Shown here: piece after piece, positions 38,660 to 49,746 of the stretch
Position numbering within the stretch: the first letter of the stretch is position 1
How the letters are laid out: every line of letters starts with the position of its first letter
DNA from: an uncultured Pelagibacteraceae bacterium
GTDB taxonomy: Bacteria > Pseudomonadota > Alphaproteobacteria > Pelagibacterales > AG-422-B15
Direction: 5' to 3'
DNA: 64,000 nucleotides
NCBI GenBank assembly: GCA_902619105.1
Contig: CACNCV010000002.1
Coordinates: 108,436 to 172,435, forward strand
The notes under the pieces: generated by a model
Database searches by the model: none
The model's input: only the letters and a program-made list of their open reading frames with translations
Told to the model about the DNA's origin: nothing
Made by a program: the position numbers and the translations under genes

Positions 38660-39888
38660 TTATTAAAAAACTCCTTACACTTATGTAGCGCAATAACAAA
38701 TTTATCAACTTCTTCTAATGAATTATACACACCAAAAGATAATCTGGCCGTTGAATTGACACCGAGATGTTTCATTAAAGGCTGACAACAGTGATGACCT
38801 GCTCTAATTGCTATTCCTTCAACATCTAAAAACGAAGATACTTCGTGAGAGTGAACATTTTTAATATTAAAGGATATGATAGAATTCCTTTTATTATCTC
38901 CACCATGAATTTCGATAAAATCAATTTCGTTTAATTTATTAAACGCATATTTAGTAATTTCATTTTCATGCTCGATAATATTATCGAGTCCAATTTTATT
39001 CATGTAATCAATTGCTATACCCAATCCGTGCGCTTCGACCAATGGAGGAGTTCCTGCTTCATATTTCGCTGGTAATTCTGCATAACTTGCACCTTCTAGA
39101 CTCACATCTCCAATCATTCCTCCTCCACCTTGATAGGGGGGCATTTCTGATAAAAGATTTTCAGTTCCATATAAAACTCCAATGCCAGCAGGACCATAAG
39201 TTTTGTGTCCAGAGAAAACAAAAAAATCACAACCTAGCTTTTGAACATCAATTTTTAAATGAGCAGCTGATTGACAACCATCAAGGAGAATGGGAATATT
39301 TTTATTTTTACAGATACTTATAGCCTTTTCATTTAATTCAGTACCAAAAACATTTGAAAGATGTGTCAAAGATACAATTTTTGTTTTATTTGTGAATAGA
39401 CTATTAAAATGATCAATATCAATTTCTCCTGATGGTTGAATATTTGCAAACTTTAGCACAACGCCATACTTATCTCTTAAAAAAAACCAAGGTATTAAAT
39501 TTGAGTGGTGCTCGATTAAAGATAAAATTACCTCATCTCCCTTTTGCATAAACTTTTCATAGAAAGTTTGAGCAACTAAATTTATTCCTTCTGTGGCACT
39601 TTTTGTGAAAATAATTTCATTTTCAGACCTTGCATTTAAGAATTTTTGAACTTTTTTTCTAGCGTCCTCATATCTAAATGTTGATTCAACAGATAATGTA
39701 TGAACTCCCCTGCTAACATTAGAATAGTGATTTTTATAGAAATCATTTGTTTCATCAATAACTGTATTTGGTTTTTGAGCAGAAGCTGCGGTATCAAAAT
39801 AAATAAGATCTTTTTTTTCCAATATCTTTTTTGAAAGAATTGGAAAATCTTTTCTAACATTTAAATTTAAAGTTTTAGAGTCATCCAT
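38656..39888 (-). CDS. sufS: Cysteine desulfurase SufS (start placed after sufD stop)
   Basis: LIYFDTAASAQKP, FSGHKTYGPAGIGVLYG, RAGHHCCQPLMKHLG. Confidence 0.93.
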   Translation of the reverse strand: MDDSKTLNLNVRKDFPILSKKILEKKDLIYFDTAASAQKPNTVIDETNDFYKNHYSNVSRGVHTLSVESTFRYEDARKKVQKFLNARSENEIIFTKSATEGINLVAQTFYEKFMQKGDEVILSLIEHHSNLIPWFFLRDKYGVVLKFANIQPSGEIDIDHFNSLFTNKTKIVSLTHLSNVFGTELNEKAISICKNKNIPILLDGCQSAAHLKIDVQKLGCDFFVFSGHKTYGPAGIGVLYGTENLLSEMPPYQGGGGMIGDVSLEGASYAELPAKYEAGTPPLVEAHGLGIAIDYMNKIGLDNIIEHENEITKYAFNKLNEIDFIEIHGGDNKRNSIISFNIKNVHSHEVSSFLDVEGIAIRAGHHCCQPLMKHLGVNSTARLSFGVYNSLEEVDKFVIALHKCKEFFNK

Positions 39889-39889
39889 G

Positions 39890-40804
39890 TTAACAATTCT
39901 CGTTGATAAAATTTTGGCCTTTAATTTGCATTTCTGCATCTTCAATCTTTTCTATAAACTCTGATAAAAAGCCCTGTATATATATTCTTTCAGCATCACT
40001 CTTTGAAATTCCTCTAGAAGCTAAGTAAAACAGTACTTCCTCATCAGCTTTTCCTGAAGCCGCACCATGAGAGCAAACTACATCATCATTATTTATTTCA
40101 AGTATTGGTGTAAGATTAATTTTAGACTCCTCGTCAATTAATAAACCTTTGCTAATTTGGTTAGATTGTGTATTTGAGCAATTTTCATCAACAAATACTT
40201 TTCCTCTAAACGAAACATTGGATGATCCACGAGTTACAGCTTTGAATGAACAATCTGATACCGCAGATTTACTTAAGTGCCTTATTTCTAAATTATTTTC
40301 ACATTTTGATGAATTGGACATGACAACGCCACTACCAATATACTTTGCATTTTCTTCATTTAAATTAATCTTAGTCTCGTTATTTGTAAAATCTGAACCG
40401 TTTGTAAAATTAAAATCCTTAAACATTGAACCATTTGACATATTACAGGTATGAACATATGAGTTGTTAGTATCGGATTGAAACTTATTAAATCTGTATA
40501 ATTCAAGTACTGAGCGGGAACCTAAAAATGATTTTAAAATAAAAGATGTATCAATTATATAATCATTTTCGTCAATAATCTCTAAAGTAGCATCCTTGTT
40601 TAAATATATATCAGCAAAAATTTTTAAGTTGCTCCTATTACTGCTTATTAATTTTATTCGTGAAGGTATTTGTGAATAATTCGAAGTGATTTTTAATTTT
40701 ATTTCATTATTTATTATCTCGTGGGATATAGATAGATCCTTAGAATTAGTTTCAATCGAAAAATTATCTGTTATTTCCATTATTGAGGGTTTTAAAGTTT
40801 TCAT
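39890..40804 (-). CDS. sufD: SufD, Fe-S cluster assembly
   Basis: VVCSHGAASGKADEEVLFYLASRGISKSDAERIYIQGFL. Confidence 0.92.
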   Translation of the reverse strand: MKTLKPSIMEITDNFSIETNSKDLSISHEIINNEIKLKITSNYSQIPSRIKLISSNRSNLKIFADIYLNKDATLEIIDENDYIIDTSFILKSFLGSRSVLELYRFNKFQSDTNNSYVHTCNMSNGSMFKDFNFTNGSDFTNNETKINLNEENAKYIGSGVVMSNSSKCENNLEIRHLSKSAVSDCSFKAVTRGSSNVSFRGKVFVDENCSNTQSNQISKGLLIDEESKINLTPILEINNDDVVCSHGAASGKADEEVLFYLASRGISKSDAERIYIQGFLSEFIEKIEDAEMQIKGQNFINENC

Positions 40805-41544
40805 TAACTGTATCCCTCTTGATCTATTCTTGAAGCTAAAGTCTTGTCACCAGTTTCTATAACTGAGCCATTTTGAAATACATGAACGTAATCAGGCTCA
40901 ATATATTCTAATAATCTTAAGTAATGAGTTATAATAATAAATGATCTTTCATCATTTCTTAATTTATTAATTGCGTCTGCAGTGGTTTTTAGCGCATCAA
41001 CATCTAGGCCTGAGTCTGTTTCGTCCATAATAATTAAACTTGGATTGAGCAAATCCATTTGAAGGACCTCGTTTTTCTTCTTCTCTCCTCCAGAAAAGCC
41101 AGCATTTACAAAACGACTGTGCATGTCCATTGGTATATCTAGAAGTTTTGATTTTTCTTTTAGAATTTTTAGAAATTCTCCAGCATCAATTGGTGTTTCT
41201 TTTCTTGACTTTCGATGTGCATTAACAATCTGCTTTAGATAAGAAGCATTAGTGACTCCAGGAAGTTCAATTGGGTATTGAAAAGCAAGGAAAAGACCAT
41301 TTAATGATCTCTCATAAGGATCTTTAGAGAGCAAATCTTCACCATTGAGATTAACTGCCCCTGACTCTACATTATAGTTTGGTTTACCAGCTAAAGTATG
41401 AGCAATAGTGCTTTTACCTGAACCATTAGGACCCATTATGGCATGTACTTCACCCTTTCCAATATTTAAATTTAAATTTTTTAAAATTTGTTTTTCTTCA
41501 ACAGTAACATTTAAATTTTTAATCTCTAACATACTATCCAACAC
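40804..41544 (-). CDS. sufC: SufC ATPase
   Basis: [48 protein letters not shown]. Confidence 0.95.
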   Translation of the reverse strand: MLDSMLEIKNLNVTVEEKQILKNLNLNIGKGEVHAIMGPNGSGKSTIAHTLAGKPNYNVESGAVNLNGEDLLSKDPYERSLNGLFLAFQYPIELPGVTNASYLKQIVNAHRKSRKETPIDAGEFLKILKEKSKLLDIPMDMHSRFVNAGFSGGEKKKNEVLQMDLLNPSLIIMDETDSGLDVDALKTTADAINKLRNDERSFIIITHYLRLLEYIEPDYVHVFQNGSVIETGDKTLASRIDQEGYS

Positions 41545-42976
41545 TTCCTTCCAAACTTATACTCACAAGTTTTTGAGCTTCGACAGCAAACTCCATCGGT
41601 AATTTTTGCAGTACTTCTTTACAAAACCCATTTACAATTAAACTTTGTGCTTCTTCCGCATCTAAACCTCTTTGCATACAATAGAACAATTGCTCATCAC
41701 TTATTTTTGAGGTTGTTGCTTCATGCTCTATAGATGATGAATTAGAACTATTTTCGGTTAACGGAATGGTATTGGCTTTACACTCGCTACCAACTAATAA
41801 TGAATCACACTGGGTAAAGTTTTTTGCATTTTTAGCTTTTTTATGAAAGCTGACAAGCCCACGATAAGTATTAGATGACTTTCCTGCAGAAATTCCTTTA
41901 GAAATTATCCTACTTTTTGTATTTTTCCCTAAGTGGATCATTTTTGTACCAGTATCAGCTTGCTGATAATTATTGGTAATAGCTACAGAATAAAATTCAC
42001 CAGTCGAATTATCTCCTCTTAAAATACAACTTGGATATTTCCATGTTATAGCAGAACCTGTCTCAATTTGAGTCCAGGAAATTTTAGAGTTTTTTCCTTT
42101 ACATAGACCCCGTTTAGTTACGAAATTATATATTCCACCTTTTCCATTTTCATCACCAGGATACCAATTCTGAACTGTAGAATACTTTATTTCAGCATCA
42201 TCAAGTGCAACTAATTCAACATTAGCTGCATGCAATTGATTTTCGTCTCTCATGGGAGCCGTACAGCCTTCAAGATAACTTACGTAACTACCTTCATCTG
42301 CAATTATAAGTGTCCGCTCAAACTGCCCTGTTTCAGAGGCATTAATTCTAAAGTATGTAGATAATTCCATTGGGCATTTAACTCCTTTAGGTATGTAAAC
42401 AAATGAACCATCGCTAAATACAGCTGAATTTAAAGTAGCGTAGAAGTGATCAGTTACAGGAATAACGGACCCAATGTACTTTTTCACAAGCTCAGGATGT
42501 TTTTGAATAGCTTCTGAAATAGGACAAAAAATAACACCTATTTCGTTAAGTTTCTCCTTAAAAGTTGTTGCAACTGACACGCTGTCAAAGACTGCGTCTA
42601 CTGCAACACCAGCTAAAACTTTTTGTTCCTTTAGCGGTATGCCTAGTTTCTCGTACGTTTCCAATAATTTAGGATCAACTTCGTCTAGTGATTTTGGTTT
42701 TTCTTTGAAATCCTTAGGCGATGAGTAATAGTATAAATCTTGAAAATCAATTTCATCTATTTCTGCTTTAGCCCATTTGGGAACTGACATATTTTCTAGT
42801 CGTTTGAATGCTGACAGTCTCCATTCCAACATCCATTCTGGTTCATTCTTTTTCTTTGAAATCAACTTGATTACATCTTCATTTAACCCTTTTGGAATTT
42901 TTTCACTTTCAATTTCAGTAACAAATCCATACTTGTACTTTTCTTGTGTAAAATTATCTTTGCTTACCTTATTCAT
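41534..42976 (-). CDS. sufB: SufB, Fe-S cluster assembly
   Basis: [72 protein letters not shown]. Confidence 0.96.
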   Translation of the reverse strand: MNKVSKDNFTQEKYKYGFVTEIESEKIPKGLNEDVIKLISKKKNEPEWMLEWRLSAFKRLENMSVPKWAKAEIDEIDFQDLYYYSSPKDFKEKPKSLDEVDPKLLETYEKLGIPLKEQKVLAGVAVDAVFDSVSVATTFKEKLNEIGVIFCPISEAIQKHPELVKKYIGSVIPVTDHFYATLNSAVFSDGSFVYIPKGVKCPMELSTYFRINASETGQFERTLIIADEGSYVSYLEGCTAPMRDENQLHAANVELVALDDAEIKYSTVQNWYPGDENGKGGIYNFVTKRGLCKGKNSKISWTQIETGSAITWKYPSCILRGDNSTGEFYSVAITNNYQQADTGTKMIHLGKNTKSRIISKGISAGKSSNTYRGLVSFHKKAKNAKNFTQCDSLLVGSECKANTIPLTENSSNSSSIEHEATTSKISDEQLFYCMQRGLDAEEAQSLIVNGFCKEVLQKLPMEFAVEAQKLVSISLEGSVG

Positions 42977-42977
42977 A

Positions 42978-43400
42978 TTATTTTACCAACGTTTGTTCTT
43001 CTACTAAATCACTGAGATGTACCGTACTCAAATAATTACCGATGACTCCCTCAAGATTTTCCCAAAAATTATGAGTTAAACACTTTTTGTTAGTTCCTGA
43101 ACAAAAAGCATTAGGATTATTGCCACATCCTGTAGTTTTTATTTTTTCATCTATTGCATTAAATATGTCCAAAATTTTAATTTCTTCTGTTTGTTTATTT
43201 AAAATATATCCCCCGCCTGGTCCTTTTTGGCTTTTTACTAATTCAGCTTTCTTAAGGTCGTTAAATATCTGCTCCAAATAAGACAAAGATATATTTTGCC
43301 TAACAGAAACATGTGACAAGCTGCATGGTTTTTGTGATCCAAATTTGGCAAGATCAACCATTGCCAATACAGCATATCTACCACGCGAAGTTATCTTCAT
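42978..43400 (-). CDS. iscR: Rrf2 family regulator, IscR-like
   Basis: [43 protein letters not shown]-x7-C-x6-C-x2-H cluster ligands ([20 protein letters not shown]). Confidence 0.88.
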   Translation of the reverse strand: MKITSRGRYAVLAMVDLAKFGSQKPCSLSHVSVRQNISLSYLEQIFNDLKKAELVKSQKGPGGGYILNKQTEEIKILDIFNAIDEKIKTTGCGNNPNAFCSGTNKKCLTHNFWENLEGVIGNYLSTVHLSDLVEEQTLVK

Positions 43401-44077
43401 TTATTTTCCTCAATTAATTTTTCAAGCTTTTCAATTCTATTTCTTAAATCAGAGTTATCTTTTTCCAATTTTTCAACTACAGTTGCCCTGCTGTCATCTC
43501 CCTTGCTGAGACCATATGCTCTGAATTTCTTTACTCCTGAAGAATTTGGTACAATTGTATATCGAGCTGGATTTCCAATTACACTTTTGTTTGACTCAAC
43601 ATCTTTTGTAACTACTGAATTAGAGCCAACTTTTGAATTGGCACCAATTGTAATCGGGCCAAGAATTTGTGCTCCAGATCCAATTATTACTTTATCTTCA
43701 AGTGTTGGGTGTCTTTTCTTGTCTTTCTGACTTGCGCTATCCTCACTTGGAGAAACTCCTCCAAGGGTTACTCCGTGATAAATAGTTACGTCATTGCCGA
43801 TTTCAGCTGTTTCACCAATAACAACTCCCATACCGTGGTCTATGAAAAAACGCTCACCGATCTTTGCTGCAGGATGAATTTCAATACCTGTTAATATTCT
43901 ACCGATGTAAGACAATAACCTTGCTAAGATTGTAAGCCTTATTGACCACAAAAAATTTGATAGTTTATATATACCAATAGAATGCAAGCCAGGTGAAGTA
44001 ACCAAAGTCTCAATTCTACCTTTTGCAGCTGGATCTCTATCAATATAAGAGTCAATTAAATCAATGATTTTACTCAT
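43397..44077 (-). CDS. cysE: Serine O-acetyltransferase
   Basis: [44 protein letters not shown] hexapeptide repeats. Confidence 0.93.
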   Translation of the reverse strand: MSKIIDLIDSYIDRDPAAKGRIETLVTSPGLHSIGIYKLSNFLWSIRLTILARLLSYIGRILTGIEIHPAAKIGERFFIDHGMGVVIGETAEIGNDVTIYHGVTLGGVSPSEDSASQKDKKRHPTLEDKVIIGSGAQILGPITIGANSKVGSNSVVTKDVESNKSVIGNPARYTIVPNSSGVKKFRAYGLSKGDDSRATVVEKLEKDNSDLRNRIEKLEKLIEENK

Positions 44078-44140
44078 TTTAAAAAAAAACCTTGAATTTT
44101 AAATGTCAAATTTAGTATACCGTCTCAGAGGTTAAATATA

Positions 44141-44165
44141 ATAACCTACTATTTTAGTCAACTAT
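44141..44165. promoter_or_regulatory. Putative type-1 IscR binding site
   Basis: ATAACCTACTATTTTAGTCAACTAT vs ATASYYGACTRWWWYAGTCRRSTAT, 23/25; 64 bp upstream of cysE start. Confidence 0.8.
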
Positions 44166-44178
44166 CTAATACCTAAAT

Positions 44179-44841
44179 ATGAATAATCAAGTAAAAGAAA
44201 TAGTTTTTACAGGTCCAGACGGAAAACTAGTTGGAAAGTACAAAAAAGGTCAGTCTTTAAACCCTCCGATAGCACTTTTAATACACCCTCATCCACTCTA
44301 TGGCGGAACAATGAACAATCCAATAGTAATGGACTTGTTTTCTATATTTGACTCTCTTGGTTTTTCAATTTTTCGATTCAATTTAAGAGGTGTTGGTAAA
44401 AGTGAGGGAAAATTTGATAATGGTTTAGGTGAACTTGCTGATGCTGCTGCAGGTCTAGATTGGATACAAAGGCAAAATCCAAATACAAATCAATGTTGGG
44501 TTGCTGGTTTTTCTTTTGGCGCCCTACTCTGCATGCAACTATTAATGAGAAGACCCGAAATAACTAGATTTATAAGTATTTCACCTCAACCAAATTTATA
44601 TGATTTTAATTTTTTGGCCCCATGTCCTGCATCAGGCTTAATAGTTCAAGGTAAAAAAGATGACTTAGTGCCGCCCGAAGAGACTTCAAGGCTCGCTGAA
44701 AAACTAAAATCTCAAAAAAATATAACTGTCGACTACGAGGAGATAACCGGAGCAAATCATTTTTACGATAATGAAACTGATAAGCTTGAAAGAACAATAC
44801 GAAGTTATATTGAAAGAGAGCTTAATTCAAAATATAGATAA
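44179..44841 (+). CDS. Alpha/beta hydrolase
   Basis: LLIHPHPLYGGTMNNPIV, FNLRGVGKSEG, AGFSFGALLCMQ. Confidence 0.88.
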   Translation: MNNQVKEIVFTGPDGKLVGKYKKGQSLNPPIALLIHPHPLYGGTMNNPIVMDLFSIFDSLGFSIFRFNLRGVGKSEGKFDNGLGELADAAAGLDWIQRQNPNTNQCWVAGFSFGALLCMQLLMRRPEITRFISISPQPNLYDFNFLAPCPASGLIVQGKKDDLVPPEETSRLAEKLKSQKNITVDYEEITGANHFYDNETDKLERTIRSYIERELNSKYR

Positions 44842-45924
44842 CTTAGTAATTTTCCCTCCAGTAATAGGATTCTTAACGCCCGTGGTTCCTGGAAATGATA
44901 TAGGCAGATTCTTTACTCTTCTTATACCCAAATAAGCAAAAGCCTGAGACTCTATGAATTTTGAATCACCATAAATTTCATCAATTGAGATAACTCTATT
45001 CCCCAAATTTTCTTTTATTAAATTTAAAATAAATTTATTTTTCACTCCTCCACCAGAAAGAATAATTTTTTGATTATCTATTTTTTTTAGATTATTAATT
45101 ATCGCGTAAGCAGTAAATGCAGATAAAGTAGCACATGCATCGTAAAAATTTATTTTTAATACTGAGTTAAATGAGAAATAATTTCGGTCTAAAGATTTAG
45201 GAGGACTTCTTTTAAAAAAATTGTCATTAAGAAGTTGTCTTAAAATACTTTTATTAATTTTGCCTCGAGAAGAATATGCTCCATTATTATCATAAGGTCG
45301 CTTCTTTTTGAAATTTACGTATTGGTCTAGTAAACACATTCCTGGTCCAATATCATGCGCTGTCAACCTACCTCTTTTGTCTAAAAGGGAAATATTAGAT
45401 ATGCCTCCAATATTTATAAAAGAAGAAGGTTTTTTAAGTTTTAGTTTATTGATTAAAAGCTTATGAAATATTGGTACTAATGGAGCTCCCTCTCCACCGT
45501 TCAAAAGATCATCTTGTCTAAAATCAGTTACAATAATACTGTTAGTTTTTTCGGCAATATACGAACTATTACACAACTGAATCGATGATTTATTTTTAGA
45601 TGAATGGTAAATAGTTTGACCATGTAAGGCGATAAGATCAACTTTTTGGATATTTTTAGATATTATAAATTTTCTAATGGCATTTACATAATCTTCACTA
45701 ACTAAATTTTCACAATCGCTTATATTTGATATGCTATTTTTATTTTTCGTAAAGTTGTTCACAAGATTATAAAGAGACTTTCTAGTTGAATCCCTAAACT
45801 TAAATAAAGATGAGCAATTATGAGTAAATATGCTTTTTCCGTCAGAACTTACGTATGAAACATCGATTCCATCTAATGAAGTGCCGCTCATAATGCCAAT
45901 TGCGTGAAGTTTATTATTGCTCAT
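44827..45924 (-). CDS. anmK: Anhydro-N-acetylmuramic acid kinase
   Basis: AIGIMSGTSLDGIDVSYV, LIALHGQTIYH, NIGGISNISLL, GPGMCLLDQ. Confidence 0.95.
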   Translation of the reverse strand: MSNNKLHAIGIMSGTSLDGIDVSYVSSDGKSIFTHNCSSLFKFRDSTRKSLYNLVNNFTKNKNSISNISDCENLVSEDYVNAIRKFIISKNIQKVDLIALHGQTIYHSSKNKSSIQLCNSSYIAEKTNSIIVTDFRQDDLLNGGEGAPLVPIFHKLLINKLKLKKPSSFINIGGISNISLLDKRGRLTAHDIGPGMCLLDQYVNFKKKRPYDNNGAYSSRGKINKSILRQLLNDNFFKRSPPKSLDRNYFSFNSVLKINFYDACATLSAFTAYAIINNLKKIDNQKIILSGGGVKNKFILNLIKENLGNRVISIDEIYGDSKFIESQAFAYLGIRRVKNLPISFPGTTGVKNPITGGKITKLSIF

Positions 45925-45974
45925 ATATTTTGTATAATTAGTCTAAATAATTTATACATTACTGAATATAGAAA

Positions 45975-47210
45975 ATGACACTTATTGAAGAACTCAAATA
46001 CCGCGGTTTCTTACATCAATGCACTGATGAGGAGTCTCTAAACAAAAAATTAAAATCTGAAAATATTACATTTTACATAGGTTTCGATTGTACGGCTAAA
46101 TCATTGCATATAGGCAGCTTAATACAGATAATGATAATGCGCTTATTTCAAAAATACGGTCATACCCCAATAATATTAATTGGTACAGGAACTACCCGCA
46201 TTGGTGATCCTTCTGGTAAAGATGAAACTAGAAAAATACTTACTGACGATGAAATAAAGAATAATGCAAACAATCTTAAAACTGTTTTTGACAAATATTT
46301 ATCTTTTAAGAATGAAGAGAATAAAGCGTTAGTAATGGATAATGCAGATTGGTTAGATAAGCTTAGTTATGTAGATTTTTTAAGAGATTTTGGGAAACAT
46401 TTTACAATAAATAAAATGTTAACATTTGATAGTGTAAAAATACGTCTTGAAAGAGAACAGTCTCTCAGTTTTGTAGAGTTTAATTATATGATATTTCAAG
46501 CTTATGACTTCTATGAGCTTAATAATCGAAATTCGTGCACCTTACAGATTGGAGGCTCTGATCAATGGGGAAATATTGTAAATGGAGTGGAGCTCATAAG
46601 AAGAGTAAATGGCAAAGAAGTTTTTGGACTCACAACTCCACTTCTCACTAATTCAAATGGTGATAAAATGGGCAAGACAGCTGATGGAGCAATATGGCTT
46701 AATGATGACCTTCTATCAGCTTACGATTACTGGCAGTTTTGGAGAAACGTAGACGACAGAGACGTAATTCGTTTTATGAAACTTTTTACAGATTTAAACA
46801 AAGAACAAATTGATGGTTATGAAAAAGATTCATCGGAAAATATTAATGATTTAAAGATAATACTTGCAAATGAGGTAACTGCTATGCTTCATGGGATTGA
46901 AAGCTCAAGAAAAGCTGAGAAAGCGGCAAAACAAATATTTGAAAACAAAGGTTTGTCAGAAGATATGCCTACTCTCAATTTAAGTAATGAGGATGTGCAA
47001 AATGGTGCGCTATTATCAGATCTTATAGTTCAAATGAAATACGCTAACTCAAAATCTGAAAGTAGGAAATTGATACGAGGGAAAGGTGTAAGATTAAATG
47101 GAAAGATTGTAGACGACGAGCTTCAACTTTTAGACTATGCACAAATTACACAATTTGAAAATGTAATTAGTGTTGGAAAGAAAAAACACTTTAAAGTAAT
47201 TATTGGATAG
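45975..47210 (+). CDS. tyrS: Tyrosyl-tRNA synthetase
   Basis: YIGFDCTAKSLHIGSL, QIGGSDQWGNI, GDKMGKTADGAIWL; C-term S4 domain. Confidence 0.96.
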   Translation: MTLIEELKYRGFLHQCTDEESLNKKLKSENITFYIGFDCTAKSLHIGSLIQIMIMRLFQKYGHTPIILIGTGTTRIGDPSGKDETRKILTDDEIKNNANNLKTVFDKYLSFKNEENKALVMDNADWLDKLSYVDFLRDFGKHFTINKMLTFDSVKIRLEREQSLSFVEFNYMIFQAYDFYELNNRNSCTLQIGGSDQWGNIVNGVELIRRVNGKEVFGLTTPLLTNSNGDKMGKTADGAIWLNDDLLSAYDYWQFWRNVDDRDVIRFMKLFTDLNKEQIDGYEKDSSENINDLKIILANEVTAMLHGIESSRKAEKAAKQIFENKGLSEDMPTLNLSNEDVQNGALLSDLIVQMKYANSKSESRKLIRGKGVRLNGKIVDDELQLLDYAQITQFENVISVGKKKHFKVIIG

Positions 47211-49743
47211 TTGAGCTATTTTCGATGGCTTCTATTGCTCTCTCTATTATTCTAGGCTTAATTATAGTTAATGGGTTAGACTCTACTTCGGGATCATCAG
47301 ACGAGCCCGACATTAAAAAATCAATTGAAAACATTCCTTCACCTTCACCTCCTACAATAATTGGTCCCAAAATAGGTAATTTCTGAATAATTGCGTTTAC
47401 AAGATGCATTGGACTTATTTCTCCCTTCATATCAATAATCTTTTCTTTTCTATCAATATTTCCATCCATAATAAGACCCAAGCTATCACTAACAGCAAAA
47501 GCTTCAATTTGATCAAATCTATTTTCTGTTTCTATATAGTTAATTTCTCCATAGCCAAAGCGAATTCCCTCTTCACCCTCAGCGATGCTAACTAAACCAG
47601 AGATTGAAGGTAGAGATAACAATTTGAGAGATGCCGGTGTATTTATTAATACAAAATCATTTAAATTAATTTTTACATCCGCTGCTTGTGTATTTAAATT
47701 TCTTATTGAAGTCATTTCAAACTCTCCGTCACTTAATAGTTTTTTTGCAGGGTGGCTATTGTTTACAAAATATGTGATATCGCTTGAATTAATAATATTA
47801 ACATCAATGTTATCGTTTTTTTCTCTTGAATAGTTTAAATCGTGCCCCATGAAAGACGCATGGCTGTTTACGGTTAAAATTGAGCCTTGTTTCTCAATAT
47901 CTGCTTTAAAATCATTTACTCTTACTGATCCAGCAAAAATTACTTCATCAGTATTAATTGAATAATTTTCCCTCTTTAAATAATAAACCCTCTCTTTTTT
48001 CTTTGTCTCAATTTTATTTGCAGAAAGATCAATGATATCTCCACTAATATTTAAATTTAAGATACGCTCTGATAAATCTCCTGAAAGATTTAACTTAACG
48101 TTTGAATTATTGTTAATTGAAAAATCTTCTAAATAAATATGATTAGTTTTAGTTATTTTTATTCTACCATTAAAATCAATCTCACTATCGAGCGAGTCAA
48201 ATGTTATTAAACTATCATTCAGTGTATTTGTATCACCTTCAAATTGAATTTTTAAACCTGTTTCATTATTTTTAATTAAATTAATTTGTCTTATAAAGGC
48301 TGAAGTATCTGATAAATTTATTAATCCCTTAAATAAAGGGTTTGGAGTTTCTAAATTTTTAATTTCAATATAGTAATTTACAGGGCCTGAGATAAAATTA
48401 GGATTCTCATTATCGTCAAAAATAAAATTTGTTTTTAATTCTCCAGAAGATGCGACATATAGACTTTTTAGAGATTTAATTATGTTGTCCGAAGTTGGAT
48501 CAATATTGAAATTAAGTGTTATATCGTTGTTCTCATTTAAGTTTTGTTGAAGGAAACTGCTTACACGATCAGTTCTAGTCTCTCGTGAAAGAATAGTATT
48601 TTGTAAATAGTTTATTGCAGCATCTTTATTAATTCTTGTTACCAAATTGACATTTGCATCGTCTAAGTCATAATTTAATTTAAAAAAACTTCCTTTTTTT
48701 AGAACTAATTGATCATTTTTAAAATGATTTATATCGATTACAAATTTTTCTTTATCGTTATAAAGCTCTAAATCATATTTTGTCACATCACCGAAGTTTT
48801 GATAAAACTTATCATTGGGCATTAATGTATTTAATTCATAAATTCCAGATATATTAAGATGTAAATTTCTGATCGCAGAATTTATTATATTTCTATCCTC
48901 ATAATTAAAATTTGTCTCAAGTAAAATAGATTGCCAGCCCTTAAAACTATTAATAAATGGAAATAATTGACTTTCATCATTTAAGCTAAGAATATTTATT
49001 AACGAGTCTTTTTTTGAATTAATATCAAGTTTAGTTTTTATATTTTTGTACTTAGTGTTGTATTGTATAAAACTTGTTTCATTCATGTAAAAGTGGTCTC
49101 CACTAAACTGCAGAATATTTATTTGCTTGCTTGTGGGAATAAATTCAAAGTTTGTTTGAAAACTTTCTTTATTTATTGATAGATTAGTTGATATTAAACT
49201 CCTGGAGTCAAAAACATCAAAAATTGAATTTGTATAAAATAAAATATTATTATCGACTGATTGAAAATTGAGAGCATAATGCTTTGACTTAAGATCTATT
49301 TTTTTACAAGATGCAACGACTCTATCAAGTTCATCAAATTTAACATTAAAATTATCAAAGAATATTTGAAAATCATCATTGGATATGTTTATTTTTTCAG
49401 ATGATATTTCATTTTTTTCATCTATTGAAAATGTAATTACATTAAATAAATTAAAATCCCAACTAATTAAACTTGTATCTAATACCAAACCATTTGTGCT
49501 AATAATTTTCAATTTTTCTATTTCCAAATAAAACCCTTTTTCATTAGATCTTTTTAGAACAATATTTTCTATATCTGCATCAAAAGAATAATATAGTTTC
49601 AATTCATCAGATATTCTTTTTCCAAATATATTAAGATTTAATCCTCCAAATGATGCTTTGATTGAAACAAACGAAATAAACAGAAAAATTAATACGAATA
49701 TTAATAAAGTTACATAAATAGATATTTTTATATTCTTACTCAT
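47200..49743 (-). CDS. AsmA-like/DUF3971 family large envelope protein
   Basis: 847 aa, N-term TM, C-terminal GILGPIIVGGEGEGMFSIDFLMSGSSDDPEVESNPLT-like ending. Confidence 0.8.
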   Translation of the reverse strand: MSKNIKISIYVTLLIFVLIFLFISFVSIKASFGGLNLNIFGKRISDELKLYYSFDADIENIVLKRSNEKGFYLEIEKLKIISTNGLVLDTSLISWDFNLFNVITFSIDEKNEISSEKINISNDDFQIFFDNFNVKFDELDRVVASCKKIDLKSKHYALNFQSVDNNILFYTNSIFDVFDSRSLISTNLSINKESFQTNFEFIPTSKQINILQFSGDHFYMNETSFIQYNTKYKNIKTKLDINSKKDSLINILSLNDESQLFPFINSFKGWQSILLETNFNYEDRNIINSAIRNLHLNISGIYELNTLMPNDKFYQNFGDVTKYDLELYNDKEKFVIDINHFKNDQLVLKKGSFFKLNYDLDDANVNLVTRINKDAAINYLQNTILSRETRTDRVSSFLQQNLNENNDITLNFNIDPTSDNIIKSLKSLYVASSGELKTNFIFDDNENPNFISGPVNYYIEIKNLETPNPLFKGLINLSDTSAFIRQINLIKNNETGLKIQFEGDTNTLNDSLITFDSLDSEIDFNGRIKITKTNHIYLEDFSINNNSNVKLNLSGDLSERILNLNISGDIIDLSANKIETKKKERVYYLKRENYSINTDEVIFAGSVRVNDFKADIEKQGSILTVNSHASFMGHDLNYSREKNDNIDVNIINSSDITYFVNNSHPAKKLLSDGEFEMTSIRNLNTQAADVKINLNDFVLINTPASLKLLSLPSISGLVSIAEGEEGIRFGYGEINYIETENRFDQIEAFAVSDSLGLIMDGNIDRKEKIIDMKGEISPMHLVNAIIQKLPILGPIIVGGEGEGMFSIDFLMSGSSDDPEVESNPLTIIKPRIIERAIEAIENSSTIQ

Positions 49744-49746
49744 ACT

